NCBI RefSeq assembly: GCF_001456115.1
Contig: NZ_CP013264.1
Location: 1,286,001-1,350,000, forward strand
From: Sphingobium baderi
Lineage (GTDB): Bacteria; Pseudomonadota; Alphaproteobacteria; Sphingomonadales; Sphingomonadaceae
Direction: 5' to 3'
DNA: 64,000 bases
Shown: positions 23,956-32,953 of the stretch, one piece after another
Layout of the letters: each line of letters opens with the position of its first letter
Position numbering within the stretch: the first letter of the stretch is position 1
The notes under the pieces: generated by a model
Databases searched by the model: none
Seen by the model: only the letters and a program-made list of their open reading frames with translations
What the model was told of the DNA's origin: nothing
Translations under genes and position numbers: made by a program

Positions 23956-24324
23956 TCAGGGGCGGAGTCGCCGAACCGGATCGATCGAGCCATCCGGCCG
24001 CACACCGGCCACCGCCAGCTCATGGCCCATCTGGCCCGTAAGGAAGCGATACCACATACGGAAATCGGCGCGCAGGGACCAGAAGGGATAATGGAAGGTC
24101 GCCGGCTTATTATGTTCAATCAGGCTATGACCGACCCATGCGAAGCCGTAACCGGCAAAAGGAATGGCGGCCAGCAGCCACCAGCCCTCAACCAGCAGTA
24201 GCGCTGCCATCGCCAATGCGACTACCAGCGTCGTGCCGACATAATGCAGCGCACGCGTGCCTGGGCGCGCATGTTCCTGAAGATAATAGGGCCAGAATTC
24301 CCGAAAGCAGGTGAACCTGTCCAC
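23956..24324 (-). CDS. DUF962 (Mpo1-like) membrane protein
   Basis: The 122-residue protein starts MDRFTCFREFWPYYLQEHAR. It has two hydrophobic spans (about residues 30-65) and the DUF962 signature histidines: EHARPGTRALHYVGT, then GHSLIEHNKPATFHYPFWSL. The yeast member Mpo1 is an Fe(II) dioxygenase that shortens 2-hydroxy fatty acids made from phytosphingosine; bacterial members are uncharacterised. Sphingomonads carry 2-hydroxy fatty acids on their sphingolipids, so the neighbourhood of two CelD-type acyltransferases and a cupin is suggestive. It is separated by 48 bp from the acyltransferase downstream. Confidence 0.82.
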   Translation of the reverse strand: MDRFTCFREFWPYYLQEHARPGTRALHYVGTTLVVALAMAALLLVEGWWLLAAIPFAGYGFAWVGHSLIEHNKPATFHYPFWSLRADFRMWYRFLTGQMGHELAVAGVRPDGSIDPVRRLRP

Positions 24325-24383
24325 GTCGCTCCTCTCTCGGCAGGAGAATAACCGCTGTAAGGGAGCCTGTTAAGCCGGATGCG

Positions 24384-25382
24384 TCAGGCTGTGCGCCTGG
24401 CGGGAGCGAAGAGGAAATAATCATAGGCGGCGCGGGCGGCATGGGCCATGATGCTGTCCCGCGTTTCCCGGCCCTTATAATCCTTCATCACGAAAACGGA
24501 TATCGTGAACATTCGCCCGTCGGGCAGAGTGACAATGCCGACATCGCCCCCATAGCCGTTCAGCGACCCGGTCTTGTGTGCGATCCGGGTGCCAGGCGGC
24601 AGCATGGCCTTCAGGCGCGCCTTGCCCGTGTGACAACGTTCCATCATGTCCAGCAGATAAGCGGTGCTGGCAGGCTTGAGCGCTTTGCCCAGCTGGATAT
24701 TGGCGAGCAGTGCGTTCATCGCGCGCGGCGTCGAGGTGTCGCGGGGATCGCGCGTGAAGGCGATGTTGGGCATGTCGCGCGCGTCGCGCTCGCGTAGTGA
24801 CGAATCCGCCTCCAGCGCCGCAGCGACATTGCGACGAAAGCTGCCCGCGGCCGGGCTGATGCCCATGGCGCGATAGAGCAGATGGGCGGTGTCGCTGTCG
24901 ACGCGCAGCCCCTTGACGCCCAGCGCGCCGACCCATTCGTCTATCGCGGCGGGGCCGCCCGCGCGCGCCACCAGAGCATCGGTCGCATCATTGTCGCTAT
25001 GGGTCAGCATCAGATCGATGAGGTCATGGACCGACCGCGATTTCGCGGGCAACGGCGGATCGAGCAAGTCTTGAAGGTTGAGCGTTCCCGCATCCACCAT
25101 CGAGAGAATCTTGCCCGCCACAGCGACCTTATATGTGCTGGCCATGGGGAACAGCGTATCGCCGTTCAGCGATTGCTCCTCCCCGGTCGACAGATCCTGC
25201 ACGGCGATGCCGACGGTGCCGTCGGTCAGCACCGCGAAGCTCTGGAACTGAGCAAGGAGCCGCGCTTCGGCGGTTTGCTGCGGGAGGCTTTTGACAGGGC
25301 CGAAAGCATCCGCCGCGGGCAGCGGGGCGAGGAACAGGCCAAGGGCGGCAATGATAGCGCCAAAAGTGCGAGAAAGCGGCAT
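24384..25382 (-). CDS. Class A beta-lactamase-fold serine hydrolase, Glu166 position not conserved
   Basis: The 332-residue precursor has a signal peptide (LGLFLAPLPAADA, cleavage near 26) and the class A fold. PMASTYK (Ser70 and Lys73), THSDNDAT (SDN, Ser130) and HKTGSLNGYG (KTG, 234-236) are all present, as is the DPRDTSTPRAM segment after the omega loop. Counting back from DPRDT, the Asn170 position is kept but the general base Glu166 appears to be Arg (ARDMPN). Enzymes without that Glu are acylated but hydrolyse slowly, so it may not give resistance and could act as a carboxypeptidase-like or sensor protein. Periplasmic. Confidence 0.82.
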   Translation of the reverse strand: MPLSRTFGAIIAALGLFLAPLPAADAFGPVKSLPQQTAEARLLAQFQSFAVLTDGTVGIAVQDLSTGEEQSLNGDTLFPMASTYKVAVAGKILSMVDAGTLNLQDLLDPPLPAKSRSVHDLIDLMLTHSDNDATDALVARAGGPAAIDEWVGALGVKGLRVDSDTAHLLYRAMGISPAAGSFRRNVAAALEADSSLRERDARDMPNIAFTRDPRDTSTPRAMNALLANIQLGKALKPASTAYLLDMMERCHTGKARLKAMLPPGTRIAHKTGSLNGYGGDVGIVTLPDGRMFTISVFVMKDYKGRETRDSIMAHAARAAYDYFLFAPARRTA

Positions 25383-25474
25383 GGCCGTTCTCTCCTCTAT
25401 CCCGCCGTAGGAGGCAAGAGGCTTTGGGGTCGCCCGGTTGACAGGGGTTTGCCGTCCGGTTCATCACCCGAAAC

Positions 25475-26170
25475 ATGAGTGACACCATCAAGCTGGACGA
25501 AAGTTGGCGGGAGCCGATGCTGGGCGAGTTTCAGAGTCCCTATATGCAGGCGCTCAAGCGCTTCCTGGAAGGGGAAAAGGTCAGCGGGAAGCGGGTGTTT
25601 CCCAAGGGCAGCGAATATTTTCGCGCGCTCGACCTGACGCCGCTGGACAGGGTGAAGGTCGTGATTCTGGGGCAGGACCCCTATCATGGCGAGGGGCAGG
25701 CGCATGGGCTGTGCTTCAGCGTGAGACCGGGCGTGCGGACGCCGCCTTCGCTGGTCAATATCTACAAGGAATTGAATAGCGATCTGGGCATCGCGCCGCC
25801 GCGCCACGGATTCCTGGAGCATTGGGCACGGCAGGGGGTGCTACTGCTCAACAGCGTGCTGACCGTCGAAATGGGCCGCGCCGCTTCGCATCAGGGCAAG
25901 GGATGGGAACAGTTCACCGACGCCATCATCCGGCTGGTCAATCAAAAGGAGGAGCCCGTCGTGTTCCTGTTGTGGGGCGCCTATGCCCAGCGCAAGGCCG
26001 GATTCGTCGATCCATCGAAACATCTGGTGTTGAAGGCCGCGCATCCCTCGCCACTGTCGGCGCATAATGGCTTTCTGGGCTGCCGCCATTTCTCGCGCGC
26101 TAATGCGTTTCTAGAGGAGAAGGGGCGCGGCGCGATCGACTGGGCCTTGCCGGAAGTGGCCGCCGCCTGA
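25475..26170 (+). CDS. ung: Uracil-DNA glycosylase, family 1
   Basis: Ung excises uracil from DNA at the start of base-excision repair. The 231 residues carry [18 protein letters not shown] (catalytic Asp and water-activating motif, about residue 65) and [11 protein letters not shown] (His of the minor-groove loop, about 190), plus [11 protein letters not shown] and LLLNSVLTV, all diagnostic for family 1. Length is normal. The ATG at 25475 follows a 92 bp divergent gap from the beta-lactamase-fold gene. A DUF4169 gene follows after about 40 bp. Confidence 0.95.
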   Translation: MSDTIKLDESWREPMLGEFQSPYMQALKRFLEGEKVSGKRVFPKGSEYFRALDLTPLDRVKVVILGQDPYHGEGQAHGLCFSVRPGVRTPPSLVNIYKELNSDLGIAPPRHGFLEHWARQGVLLLNSVLTVEMGRAASHQGKGWEQFTDAIIRLVNQKEEPVVFLLWGAYAQRKAGFVDPSKHLVLKAAHPSPLSAHNGFLGCRHFSRANAFLEEKGRGAIDWALPEVAAA

Positions 26171-26209
26171 AAATCAGACGACTCGACGCGGGGAAGGGAG
26201 AGCGATGCA

Positions 26210-26404
26210 ATGGGTAACGTCATTAACCTGCGGCAGGCGCGCAAAGCCAAGATGCGGGACGAGAAGGAACGGCTCGCGCAGGCTAATCGCGCGAAATTCG
26301 GCCGCAGCAAGGCGGAGCGGCTGGAAACGGAAGCCGAGGAAGCCCGCCGGGTTCGCGCTCTGGATGGGGCGCGGCGGGAGAAGGAGGGGTCGGACGCATC
26401 CTAG
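26210..26404 (+). CDS. DUF4169 family protein
   Basis: This 64-residue, highly charged protein (MGNVINLRQARKAKMRDEKE) is a typical DUF4169 member: an N-terminal INLRQARKAK motif, then a long basic helix with NRAKFGRSKAERLE. The family is found in alphaproteobacteria and has no known function; the amphipathic charged helix may bind nucleic acid or protein. A GGGAGAG site precedes the ATG. It lies 39 bp after ung in the same direction and may be co-transcribed with it. Confidence 0.8.
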   Translation: MGNVINLRQARKAKMRDEKERLAQANRAKFGRSKAERLETEAEEARRVRALDGARREKEGSDAS

Positions 26405-26533
26405 ACTTGCCTTGATCGGATAGTGCCGTGCCGAATCTGCCCATGCGGCATGGATGCGGTTGCGCTCAAGGTCCGTGCCTGATACCGGCGCGCCCAATAT
26501 CCGCGCCAGTTCCGAAGGAAGGTTGCTTCGCCC

Positions 26534-27763
26534 ATGTCCGCTTCCAATCCCGACAAGATCAATCGCATCGTCCTCGCCTTTTCCGGCGGGCTGGATACGA
26601 GCGTAATCCTGAAATGGCTGCAACAGACCTATCAGTGCGAAGTCGTGACCTTCACGGCCGATCTGGGGCAGGGCGAGGAACTGGAGCCTGCGCGCGCCAA
26701 GGCTCGGCTGATGGGCGTCAAGGAAGAGCATATCTTCATCGACGACCTGCGCGAAGAATTCGTGAAGGACTATGTGTTCCCGATGATGCGCGCCAATGCG
26801 CTTTATGAGGGGCTGTACCTGCTCGGCACCTCCATCGCCCGTCCGCTGATCGCCAAGCGGCAGATCGAGATCGCGAAGCAGGTCGGCGCCGACGCCGTAT
26901 CCCACGGCGCGACCGGCAAGGGCAATGATCAGGTGCGTTTCGAGCTGGGCTATTATGCGTTGCAGCCGGACATCAAAGTGATCGCGCCGTGGCGCGAATG
27001 GGATTTGACCAGCCGCACGAAGCTGATCGAGTTCGCGGAAAAGCACCAGATCCCAATTCCGCGCGACAAGCGGGGGGAAAGCCCGTTTTCGACCGACGCG
27101 AACATGCTCCATACCTCGTCCGAAGGGAAGGTTCTGGAAGATCCGTGGGACGAAACGCCCGATTATGTCTACTCGCGCACGGTGAACCCGGAGGACGCGC
27201 CCGACGCGCCGGAATATATCACCATTGATTTCGAGCGCGGCGACGGCGTGGCGATCAATGGCGTGGGCATGACGCCCGCGACTTTGCTCGAAACGCTTAA
27301 CGAATATGGCCGCAAGCATGGCATCGGGCGGCTCGACCTGGTCGAGAACCGCTTCGTCGGTATGAAGTCGCGCGGCATGTATGAAACGCCGGGCGGCACC
27401 ATCTATCACCTTGCCCATCGCGGCATCGAACAGGTGACGCTGGATCGCGGCGCGGCGCATCTGAAGGACGAACTCGCGCCCAAATATGCCGAGCTGATCT
27501 ATAACGGCTTCTGGTTCTCGCCGGAGCGGGAGATGCTGCAGGCCGCCATCGACCACAGCCAGGAGAAGGTGACGGGCACCGTCCGCCTCAAGCTCTACAA
27601 GGGCGGGGTCTATGTCGTGGGCCGCAAGTCGCCTTATTCGCTCTACAGCGAAAAGGTCGTGACGTTCGAGGACGATGCGGGCGCCTATGACCAGCGCGAC
27701 GCGGCGGGCTTCATCAAGCTCAATGCGCTGCGGCTGCGGCTGCTGGGCCGCCGGGATCGCTGA
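26534..27763 (+). CDS. argG: Argininosuccinate synthase
   Basis: ArgG joins citrulline and aspartate using ATP, the penultimate step of arginine synthesis. In 409 residues it shows the N-type ATP-pyrophosphatase loop [15 protein letters not shown] (residues 13-27), the citrulline/aspartate region [19 protein letters not shown], and [18 protein letters not shown] near the C-terminus. Length is normal (about 400). AGGAAGG lies upstream of ATG at 26534. It stands alone; no ArgR site was recognised. Confidence 0.96.
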   Translation: MSASNPDKINRIVLAFSGGLDTSVILKWLQQTYQCEVVTFTADLGQGEELEPARAKARLMGVKEEHIFIDDLREEFVKDYVFPMMRANALYEGLYLLGTSIARPLIAKRQIEIAKQVGADAVSHGATGKGNDQVRFELGYYALQPDIKVIAPWREWDLTSRTKLIEFAEKHQIPIPRDKRGESPFSTDANMLHTSSEGKVLEDPWDETPDYVYSRTVNPEDAPDAPEYITIDFERGDGVAINGVGMTPATLLETLNEYGRKHGIGRLDLVENRFVGMKSRGMYETPGGTIYHLAHRGIEQVTLDRGAAHLKDELAPKYAELIYNGFWFSPEREMLQAAIDHSQEKVTGTVRLKLYKGGVYVVGRKSPYSLYSEKVVTFEDDAGAYDQRDAAGFIKLNALRLRLLGRRDR

Positions 27764-27899
27764 GATTTCGGCGTCTCGCCGTTACACATTGCGACATTTT
27801 ATTCCGTGACATGACACAGTTGCGGGACAAGTCTTGCCGATAAGCGTTTCCAGGGACGGCCTCCGCCGTTCGTGACAGACATTTGGAAGGAAGACTGAC

Positions 27900-28535
27900 A
27901 TGATCCGCAAGTTCATGATGACGGTGGCCGCTGGCGCTTTGTTGACAGGGGGCCTTGCCGCTTCGCACATCGCTGCGGCGCAGGACGGCCCCGGTCGCGG
28001 CGGTCCGCGCGGCGGCATGATGATGATGGCCGATGCCAATAAGGACGGCAATCTCACCAAGGCGGAACTGACCGCCTCTCTCGAAGCGCGCTTTGCGAAG
28101 ATGGACGCCAACAAGGATGGCAAGCTGAGCAAGGAGGACTGGGAACTGCGCCGCCAGCAGCGGCAGGAAGCCCGCTTCGCGCAGCTTGACACCGACAAGA
28201 ACGGCCAGATCAGCAAGGCCGAATTCACCGCCAAGCCTGATCGCAGCGCCGAGGCGGGCAAGCACGGCGGGCCGGATGGACGTCATTGGAGCGGCCGCCA
28301 TCATCGCGGCTTCGGCAAGGGCATGAAAGCTGGACCGGACGGCGCGCAGGCTGGTCCCGTCACGCGTGAGCAGTTCGTGGCGCGCGGCGTGGCGATGTTC
28401 GACCGGGCCGACGCGAACAAGGACGGCACTGTCACCACCGAGGAGATGAAGGCCGCGCATCAGGCCATGCGGAAGGCGTGGCAGGACCGCAAGGGATCGG
28501 ATTCTGCGCCTGCCGCAGACACGCCCGCCGACTGA
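27900..28535 (+). CDS. Periplasmic EF-hand calcium-binding protein
   Basis: The 211-residue precursor has a signal peptide (MIRKFMMTVAAGALL, cleavage near IAAA at 27). Four EF-hand loops are visible: DANKDGNLTKAE (about 47), DANKDGKLSKED (71), DTDKNGQISKAE (99) and DANKDGTVTTEE (169), with all calcium-ligand positions. A His/Gly-rich linker (about 125-145) may bind other metals. The two-component genes follow in the same direction after about 80 bp, so it may be part of a cation-sensing unit; that is inference. GGAAGG precedes the ATG. A GC-rich stem with pyrimidine-rich tail (28549-28605) may be a terminator. Confidence 0.82.
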   Translation: MIRKFMMTVAAGALLTGGLAASHIAAAQDGPGRGGPRGGMMMMADANKDGNLTKAELTASLEARFAKMDANKDGKLSKEDWELRRQQRQEARFAQLDTDKNGQISKAEFTAKPDRSAEAGKHGGPDGRHWSGRHHRGFGKGMKAGPDGAQAGPVTREQFVARGVAMFDRADANKDGTVTTEEMKAAHQAMRKAWQDRKGSDSAPAADTPAD

Positions 28536-28614
28536 CACGCACAATATGGGAAGGGCGGGGGCAGTTTGCCTTCACCCTTCCCCTCTCTTCCCAGCCGTGA
28601 CAGAAGCCTGAAAC

Positions 28615-29334
28615 ATGAGCGAACGACCCCATTTGCTGCTCGTCGATGACGAGCGTTCGATCCGCGAGCCGCTGGCGCAATATCTGACGCGCAACGGTTT
28701 TCGCGTCACCGCCGTCGAAAGCGCGGCGGAAGCGCGGGTGCGGCTCAATGCCAACGCGATCGACCTGGTGGTGCTCGACATCATGATGCCGGGCGAGGAC
28801 GGCCTGTCGCTGTGCCGCCATATCCGCGAGACGAGCGAGATTCCCGTGATCCTCCTGACCGCCAGGTCGGAGGAGACGGATCGCATCGTAGGGCTGGAAA
28901 TGGGCGCGGACGACTATGTGCTGAAGCCCTTCTCCCCGCGCGAACTGGTGGCGCGGATCAAGGTGATCTTCCGCCGCGTCGCCACCGGTGGCCAGCGGGT
29001 GACGGCTCCCGACGGCGCGACCTATGCTTTTGCCGGATGGTTGCTCAAGACGCAGGAACGCACGCTGGTGGACGCCGAGGGGGTGGCGCTGCCGCTGTCG
29101 ACGGCGGAGTATAATCTGATGATGGCCTTCGCCACCCGGCCCAACCAGGTGTTGAGCCGCGACCAGTTGCTCGACATCACGCAAGGGCGCGAAGCCAACG
29201 CCTTCGATCGCGCCATCGACAACCAGATCAGCCGCCTACGCAAGAAGATCGAACCGGACCCCAAGAACCCGACGCTTATCAAGACGGTTTGGGGCGGCGG
29301 CTATACCTTGTCGGCGGAGGTACGCAGGCTGTGA
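28615..29334 (+). CDS. OmpR-family response regulator
   Basis: The 239-residue protein has a receiver domain (residues 5-120: LLVDDERSIREP acidic pocket, LVVLDIMMPGEDGL with the phospho-acceptor Asp at about 53, LLTARSEE Thr/Ser, DYVLKPFSPRELVAR Lys) and a C-terminal OmpR winged helix (about 140-235, ending IKTVWGGGYTLSAEV). It is co-translated with the kinase through a GTGA overlap at 29331-29334. Targets unknown; the EF-hand gene upstream is a candidate. Confidence 0.94.
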   Translation: MSERPHLLLVDDERSIREPLAQYLTRNGFRVTAVESAAEARVRLNANAIDLVVLDIMMPGEDGLSLCRHIRETSEIPVILLTARSEETDRIVGLEMGADDYVLKPFSPRELVARIKVIFRRVATGGQRVTAPDGATYAFAGWLLKTQERTLVDAEGVALPLSTAEYNLMMAFATRPNQVLSRDQLLDITQGREANAFDRAIDNQISRLRKKIEPDPKNPTLIKTVWGGGYTLSAEVRRL

Positions 29335-30677
29335 AGCGGTTGCGACTGTGGCCCCAGAGCCTTGTCGGGCAGGTCATCCTGCTGGTCGCCATCGCGCTGT
29401 TCGTGGCGCAGGCGATCAATTTCGCGCTCTTGCTGCGGGAACGGAACCGGCTGGAACTTACCGGGCAAACCGCCCCCGCCGTTTATCGCATCGTGGACGC
29501 GCTCGACAGTCGCGGCGACCGGCGAGCCGACGACCGGCGGGTGCGGGCGCGCTTTACCGATGCGCCACCGCGTGTCGAAGGACAACGGCGTCCCGATGTC
29601 GAAAGCCGGGCGGCGGCGATGTTCGAGGATATCGGGTTGCAGATGCGGTCCATTCGGGCGGTGCAGGACAGCGAAAGCCTGCCCATGCGTCGCTGGGAAC
29701 GCCTTCGTGCCCGGGCGTCGGGTGCAGAACCGGTTATGCACAATGTAGGCCGATTGGTTATGGCGGCCGAATATGAGCCGGGCAAATGGGTCGTGACGCA
29801 GACGCGCACGGGTGAGCGGCCGCAACGTTTTGGCGGCTGGCTGATCGGACAGACTGCTATCCTTTATGTCATCGTGCTGTTGCCGTTATTGTGGGTAGGG
29901 CGCCGGCTGGCGCGTCCGTTGCGGCAATTGACGGAGTCCGCCGAGCAGTTCGCGCGAACCGGCGCCGCCGATCCGGTGGATGAGCGCGGGCCGGGCGATG
30001 TGCGCCAACTCACGACCGCTTTCAACGCGATGCGCGCGCGCATTTTCCTGATGCTGAATGAAAAGGACCGGATGCTGGGTGCGATCGGCCATGATCTGCG
30101 TACGCCGCTTGCCTCGCTGCGGGTCCGCACCGAATCGGTGGAGGATGAAGGCGAGCGCGCCCGCATGTCCGAAACCATTGATGAGATGAACCGGATGCTG
30201 GAGGACATATTGTCGCTCGCGCGGGCCGGGCGGAGCAGCGAGTCCACGCAGAAGGTCGATCTTTCGGCTTTGGCGGATGCGGTGGTGGAGGATTTCCTGG
30301 AACTGGGATCGCCGGTCGACATGGCCGAGAGCGCTCGCGCCGTGGCCAATGTGCGCCCGCAGCAGATTCGCCGGGCCCTCCGCAACCTTATCGAAAACGC
30401 CACGGTCTATGGCGAGCGGGCGCATGTTTCGGTGGCGCGCCGGGATGGCGCCATTCACCTGATCGTGGAAGATGACGGCCCCGGTATCGCTGAAGATCGC
30501 ATGGAAGAGATGATGGAGCCGTTCACCCGGTTGGAGGGATCGCGCAATCGCGATACCGGCGGCGCGGGCTTGGGTCTGGCGCTGGTACGAGCGATCATGG
30601 CCGAGCATGGCGGATCGTTGCACCTCGCCAACCGCGCAGAAGGCGGGTTGGAGGCGAGCTTGATTTTGCCTGCATAG
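29331..30677 (+). CDS. EnvZ-type sensor histidine kinase
   Basis: The 448-residue protein starts VKRLRLWPQSLVGQV. Two membrane spans (about 12-35 and 168-192) flank a periplasmic domain of about 130 residues rich in Arg and Asp. A HAMP domain follows, then GHDLRTPLASLRVR (H-box, His at about 247), LRNLIENATVYGE (N-box), EDDGPGI (G1) and GGAGLGLALV (G2), the full ATPase. It should phosphorylate the partner at 28615. The GTG start overlaps the regulator stop; an upstream in-frame ORF start at 29289 would lie inside it. Confidence 0.92.
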   Translation: MKRLRLWPQSLVGQVILLVAIALFVAQAINFALLLRERNRLELTGQTAPAVYRIVDALDSRGDRRADDRRVRARFTDAPPRVEGQRRPDVESRAAAMFEDIGLQMRSIRAVQDSESLPMRRWERLRARASGAEPVMHNVGRLVMAAEYEPGKWVVTQTRTGERPQRFGGWLIGQTAILYVIVLLPLLWVGRRLARPLRQLTESAEQFARTGAADPVDERGPGDVRQLTTAFNAMRARIFLMLNEKDRMLGAIGHDLRTPLASLRVRTESVEDEGERARMSETIDEMNRMLEDILSLARAGRSSESTQKVDLSALADAVVEDFLELGSPVDMAESARAVANVRPQQIRRALRNLIENATVYGERAHVSVARRDGAIHLIVEDDGPGIAEDRMEEMMEPFTRLEGSRNRDTGGAGLGLALVRAIMAEHGGSLHLANRAEGGLEASLILPA

Positions 30678-30733
30678 GTATTTGCGGGCGATTGGCGCGA
30701 TTGAGGAATGGGCGGGTTGTCGCTCCTCACCCC

Positions 30734-30844
30734 CGTTCGTCCTGAGTAGGGGCTGAGCGAAGTCGAAGACCCGTATGGGGCCGACGCGCCACATGTCCTT
30801 CGATATGCCTCTTCGATAGGCTCAGGAGCTGCTCAGGACGAACG
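30734..30844. repeat. Dispersed sphingomonad-type intergenic repeat (inverted pair)
   Basis: CGTTCGTCCTGAG (30734-30746) and its exact reverse complement (30832-30844) bracket an 85-bp core containing GAGCGAAGTCGAAGAC. Related copies occur at 38946-39027, 42868-43025 and 48394-48450, all intergenic. The role is unknown; such elements can fold in RNA and end or stabilise transcripts. Here it lies between the kinase gene and the convergent motB. Confidence 0.7.
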
Positions 30845-30912
30845 GCGCGCTGCCGTTCCGCCCCCCCCGAACCGGTACACGGCGCAACACTGCAAAAGTG
30901 CGGTATTTCCAG

Positions 30913-31965
30913 TCAATGCTTACCAGGTTTGCCGGACGCGCCCGGCGCGGCCGGGTTTATCAATTCCGCGCCCGCCGGAAGGCCCGTGCCACCCATGTTG
31001 AGGCGCAGGGCCTGTTCGCGGGCCACGCGGAGGGGGTTATCCCGTTCCTTGATCTCAGCTCTGGTTTCCGCATCCATCTCTGCATTGGCATCGGGCGTTT
31101 CCGCGCCGCGCGTCCAGCCCAGGACGATCGACATGCGCCGGTTGCGCGGGTCATAGGCATCGTCCTTCACGAAGGGTTCGCGGTCGGCCACGCCTTCGAT
31201 CCGGGCGAAGCGGGCATTGCCGATTCCTTCGTCCGACAGCGCCTTGCGTGTTGCTTCGGCGCGGGCGGAGGACAGCATCCAGTTGTTCATCGTCCGCCCT
31301 GCCGCATAGGGCAGGCCGTCGGTATGGCCGCGCACGATCAGCGGATTGGGCATGGTTTCGAGCACGTTGGCGACTTCACCCACCAGCGCGCGCGCCTGCG
31401 GCAGTAGTCGGTCGGTGCCCATCGAGAACATGGCGAAATCCGCTTCGTCGATCAGGTCGATGCGAAGCCCTTCGCGCGTTTCGGTGAAGCGCACATTCTT
31501 GCGGAGATTCTGCATGCCCCGGCGCGTCATGCGTGCTTCAAGGTCTTTCTTGATCGATTCGAACTTGGCGCGGTCGGCCGCCCGCAACCCCTTGCCGCCC
31601 TGATCCGCCGTTCCGCTCGCATCGCGGGGGATGGTCATGGACATGGTGCCCTGACCGCCGGTGGTCGGGTAATTTTCCTTCCCCTTGATGCTGTCGCCGC
31701 CCAGCAGGCCATTCGCGCCCGCCGATGCCATCTTCATTTCGATAAGGGTCGGGGTGAAATAGTCGGCCAGCGCCTTGCGCTGTTTTTCGGTTGTCGCGCC
31801 GAGCAGCCACATCAGTAGGAAGAACGCCATCATTGCCGTCACGAAGTCGGCATAGGCGACCTTCCATGCGCCGCCATGATGGCCACCATGTCCTTCGACG
31901 ATGATCTTCTTGACGATGATCGGTCTTGGTTCAGGCTCGTTCGCGCCGCGCTTCTTTTCGGCCAT
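30913..31965 (-). CDS. motB: Flagellar motor stator protein MotB
   Basis: MotB anchors the stator to peptidoglycan and forms the proton channel with MotA. The 350 residues have a short basic cytoplasmic start, one membrane helix with YADFVTAMMAFFLLMWLLG (proton-binding Asp at about 40), a plug/linker, and an OmpA-like peptidoglycan domain (about 200-305: RGHTDGLPY, SSARAEATRKAL, RNRRMSIVLGW). Long linker and tail segments exceed the E. coli length (308). It follows motA after 3 bp, in the same direction. Confidence 0.95.
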   Translation of the reverse strand: MAEKKRGANEPEPRPIIVKKIIVEGHGGHHGGAWKVAYADFVTAMMAFFLLMWLLGATTEKQRKALADYFTPTLIEMKMASAGANGLLGGDSIKGKENYPTTGGQGTMSMTIPRDASGTADQGGKGLRAADRAKFESIKKDLEARMTRRGMQNLRKNVRFTETREGLRIDLIDEADFAMFSMGTDRLLPQARALVGEVANVLETMPNPLIVRGHTDGLPYAAGRTMNNWMLSSARAEATRKALSDEGIGNARFARIEGVADREPFVKDDAYDPRNRRMSIVLGWTRGAETPDANAEMDAETRAEIKERDNPLRVAREQALRLNMGGTGLPAGAELINPAAPGASGKPGKH

Positions 31966-31968
31966 GGC

Positions 31969-32832
31969 TTATTTGCCCCGCATGCCGTCGAACACTTCGG
32001 CGAAGGCTGGCTGGTTCGCATGAGTGAGGCTGGAGCGCGCCGCTTCGATGACGAGCGGCTGGGGATGGCCGTGGAGCGAGGCTATGATGATCTGCTTCAC
32101 GACATGATACATGGAGCCGTCCGCCTCGATCACGCTCCGGCAGCGGTTGGCGAAGGGATTGACCATGCCATAGGCGAGCAAGACGCCCAGGAAGGTGCCC
32201 ACCAGCGCCGAACCGATCATCGCGCCAAGGATGGCGGGCGGCTGGTCGATAGCGCCCATGGTCTTGACCACGCCGAGGACCGCCGCGACGATGCCCAGAG
32301 CAGGCAGGGCGTCGGCGAGTCCCTGAAGATTGTCGGCGGGCTTCAGTGCCTCATGATGATGGGTCTTGAGCGCATTGTCCATAACCTCCTCGACCGCATG
32401 GGGATCGAGCGTGCCGGACGACACGACAACCAGCCGCAGCGTGTCGCTGATAAGGTGGATCAGCGTCTTGTCGCCCATTAGGCGCGGATATTCGGTGAAG
32501 ATGGTGGAACTGCCCGGATCTTCGATATGCGGTTCCAGCGCAACCGGCCCTTCGACGCGGAGCGTCTTCATCAGGCGGCTGACGAGGAAGATGCAGTCTA
32601 GGAAATCCTGCTTCTTGTATTTGGGGCCTTTGAATACTTTCCCAACGCCGCCGCCCAGCGCCTTGAGGTCCGCGCCGCTATTACCGATGATAAGCGCGCC
32701 GACGGCTGCGCCGCCGATGATCAGCATTTCGTGAGGAAGGGCGTGCAGAACCGGGCCGATGTCGCCGCCGGTGAAGATGAACCCACCAAACACCATGACG
32801 AGCAGGACGACGAGGCCGATAATAGCGAACAT
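31969..32832 (-). CDS. motA: Flagellar motor stator protein MotA
   Basis: MotA forms the four-helix stator ring subunit that pushes on FliG. The 287 residues show four membrane helices (about 2-20, 30-50, 165-190, 200-225), a large cytoplasmic loop between helices 2 and 3 (residues 55-160), and PALGIVAAVLGVVKTMG with the conserved Pro of helix 3. Length matches the MotA family. A sigma-28-type promoter lies 72-98 bp upstream, which makes motAB late, FliA-dependent genes. Confidence 0.96.
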   Translation of the reverse strand: MFAIIGLVVLLVMVFGGFIFTGGDIGPVLHALPHEMLIIGGAAVGALIIGNSGADLKALGGGVGKVFKGPKYKKQDFLDCIFLVSRLMKTLRVEGPVALEPHIEDPGSSTIFTEYPRLMGDKTLIHLISDTLRLVVVSSGTLDPHAVEEVMDNALKTHHHEALKPADNLQGLADALPALGIVAAVLGVVKTMGAIDQPPAILGAMIGSALVGTFLGVLLAYGMVNPFANRCRSVIEADGSMYHVVKQIIIASLHGHPQPLVIEAARSSLTHANQPAFAEVFDGMRGK

Positions 32833-32903
32833 GAAAATCCCCGAAAATTTTGCCCGAAGGGGCCAACCCCGTCAGCATCCCGTGCAATGCCGTTTCATTG
32901 GTT

Positions 32904-32930
32904 AATACGGTTTGGTTAGCGTTCAGTTTA
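32904..32930 (-). promoter_or_regulatory. Sigma-28-type promoter of motAB
   Basis: Reverse strand TAAACTGA, 11-bp spacer, ACCGTATT. It has the same 8-11-8 geometry as the fliC and flgM promoters in this window and resembles the FliA consensus (TAAA / GCCGATAA). It ends 72 bp before the motA start. Confidence 0.65.
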
Positions 32931-32953
32931 GGAGCGCGCGCCCTTTTTTCCGA

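Noticed and set aside
30734..30844. CRISPR-like array from recurrent repeats
   Set aside because: The repeats are imperfect, inverted, widely spread (30.7-48.4 kb) and lack unique spacers of equal length or cas genes.
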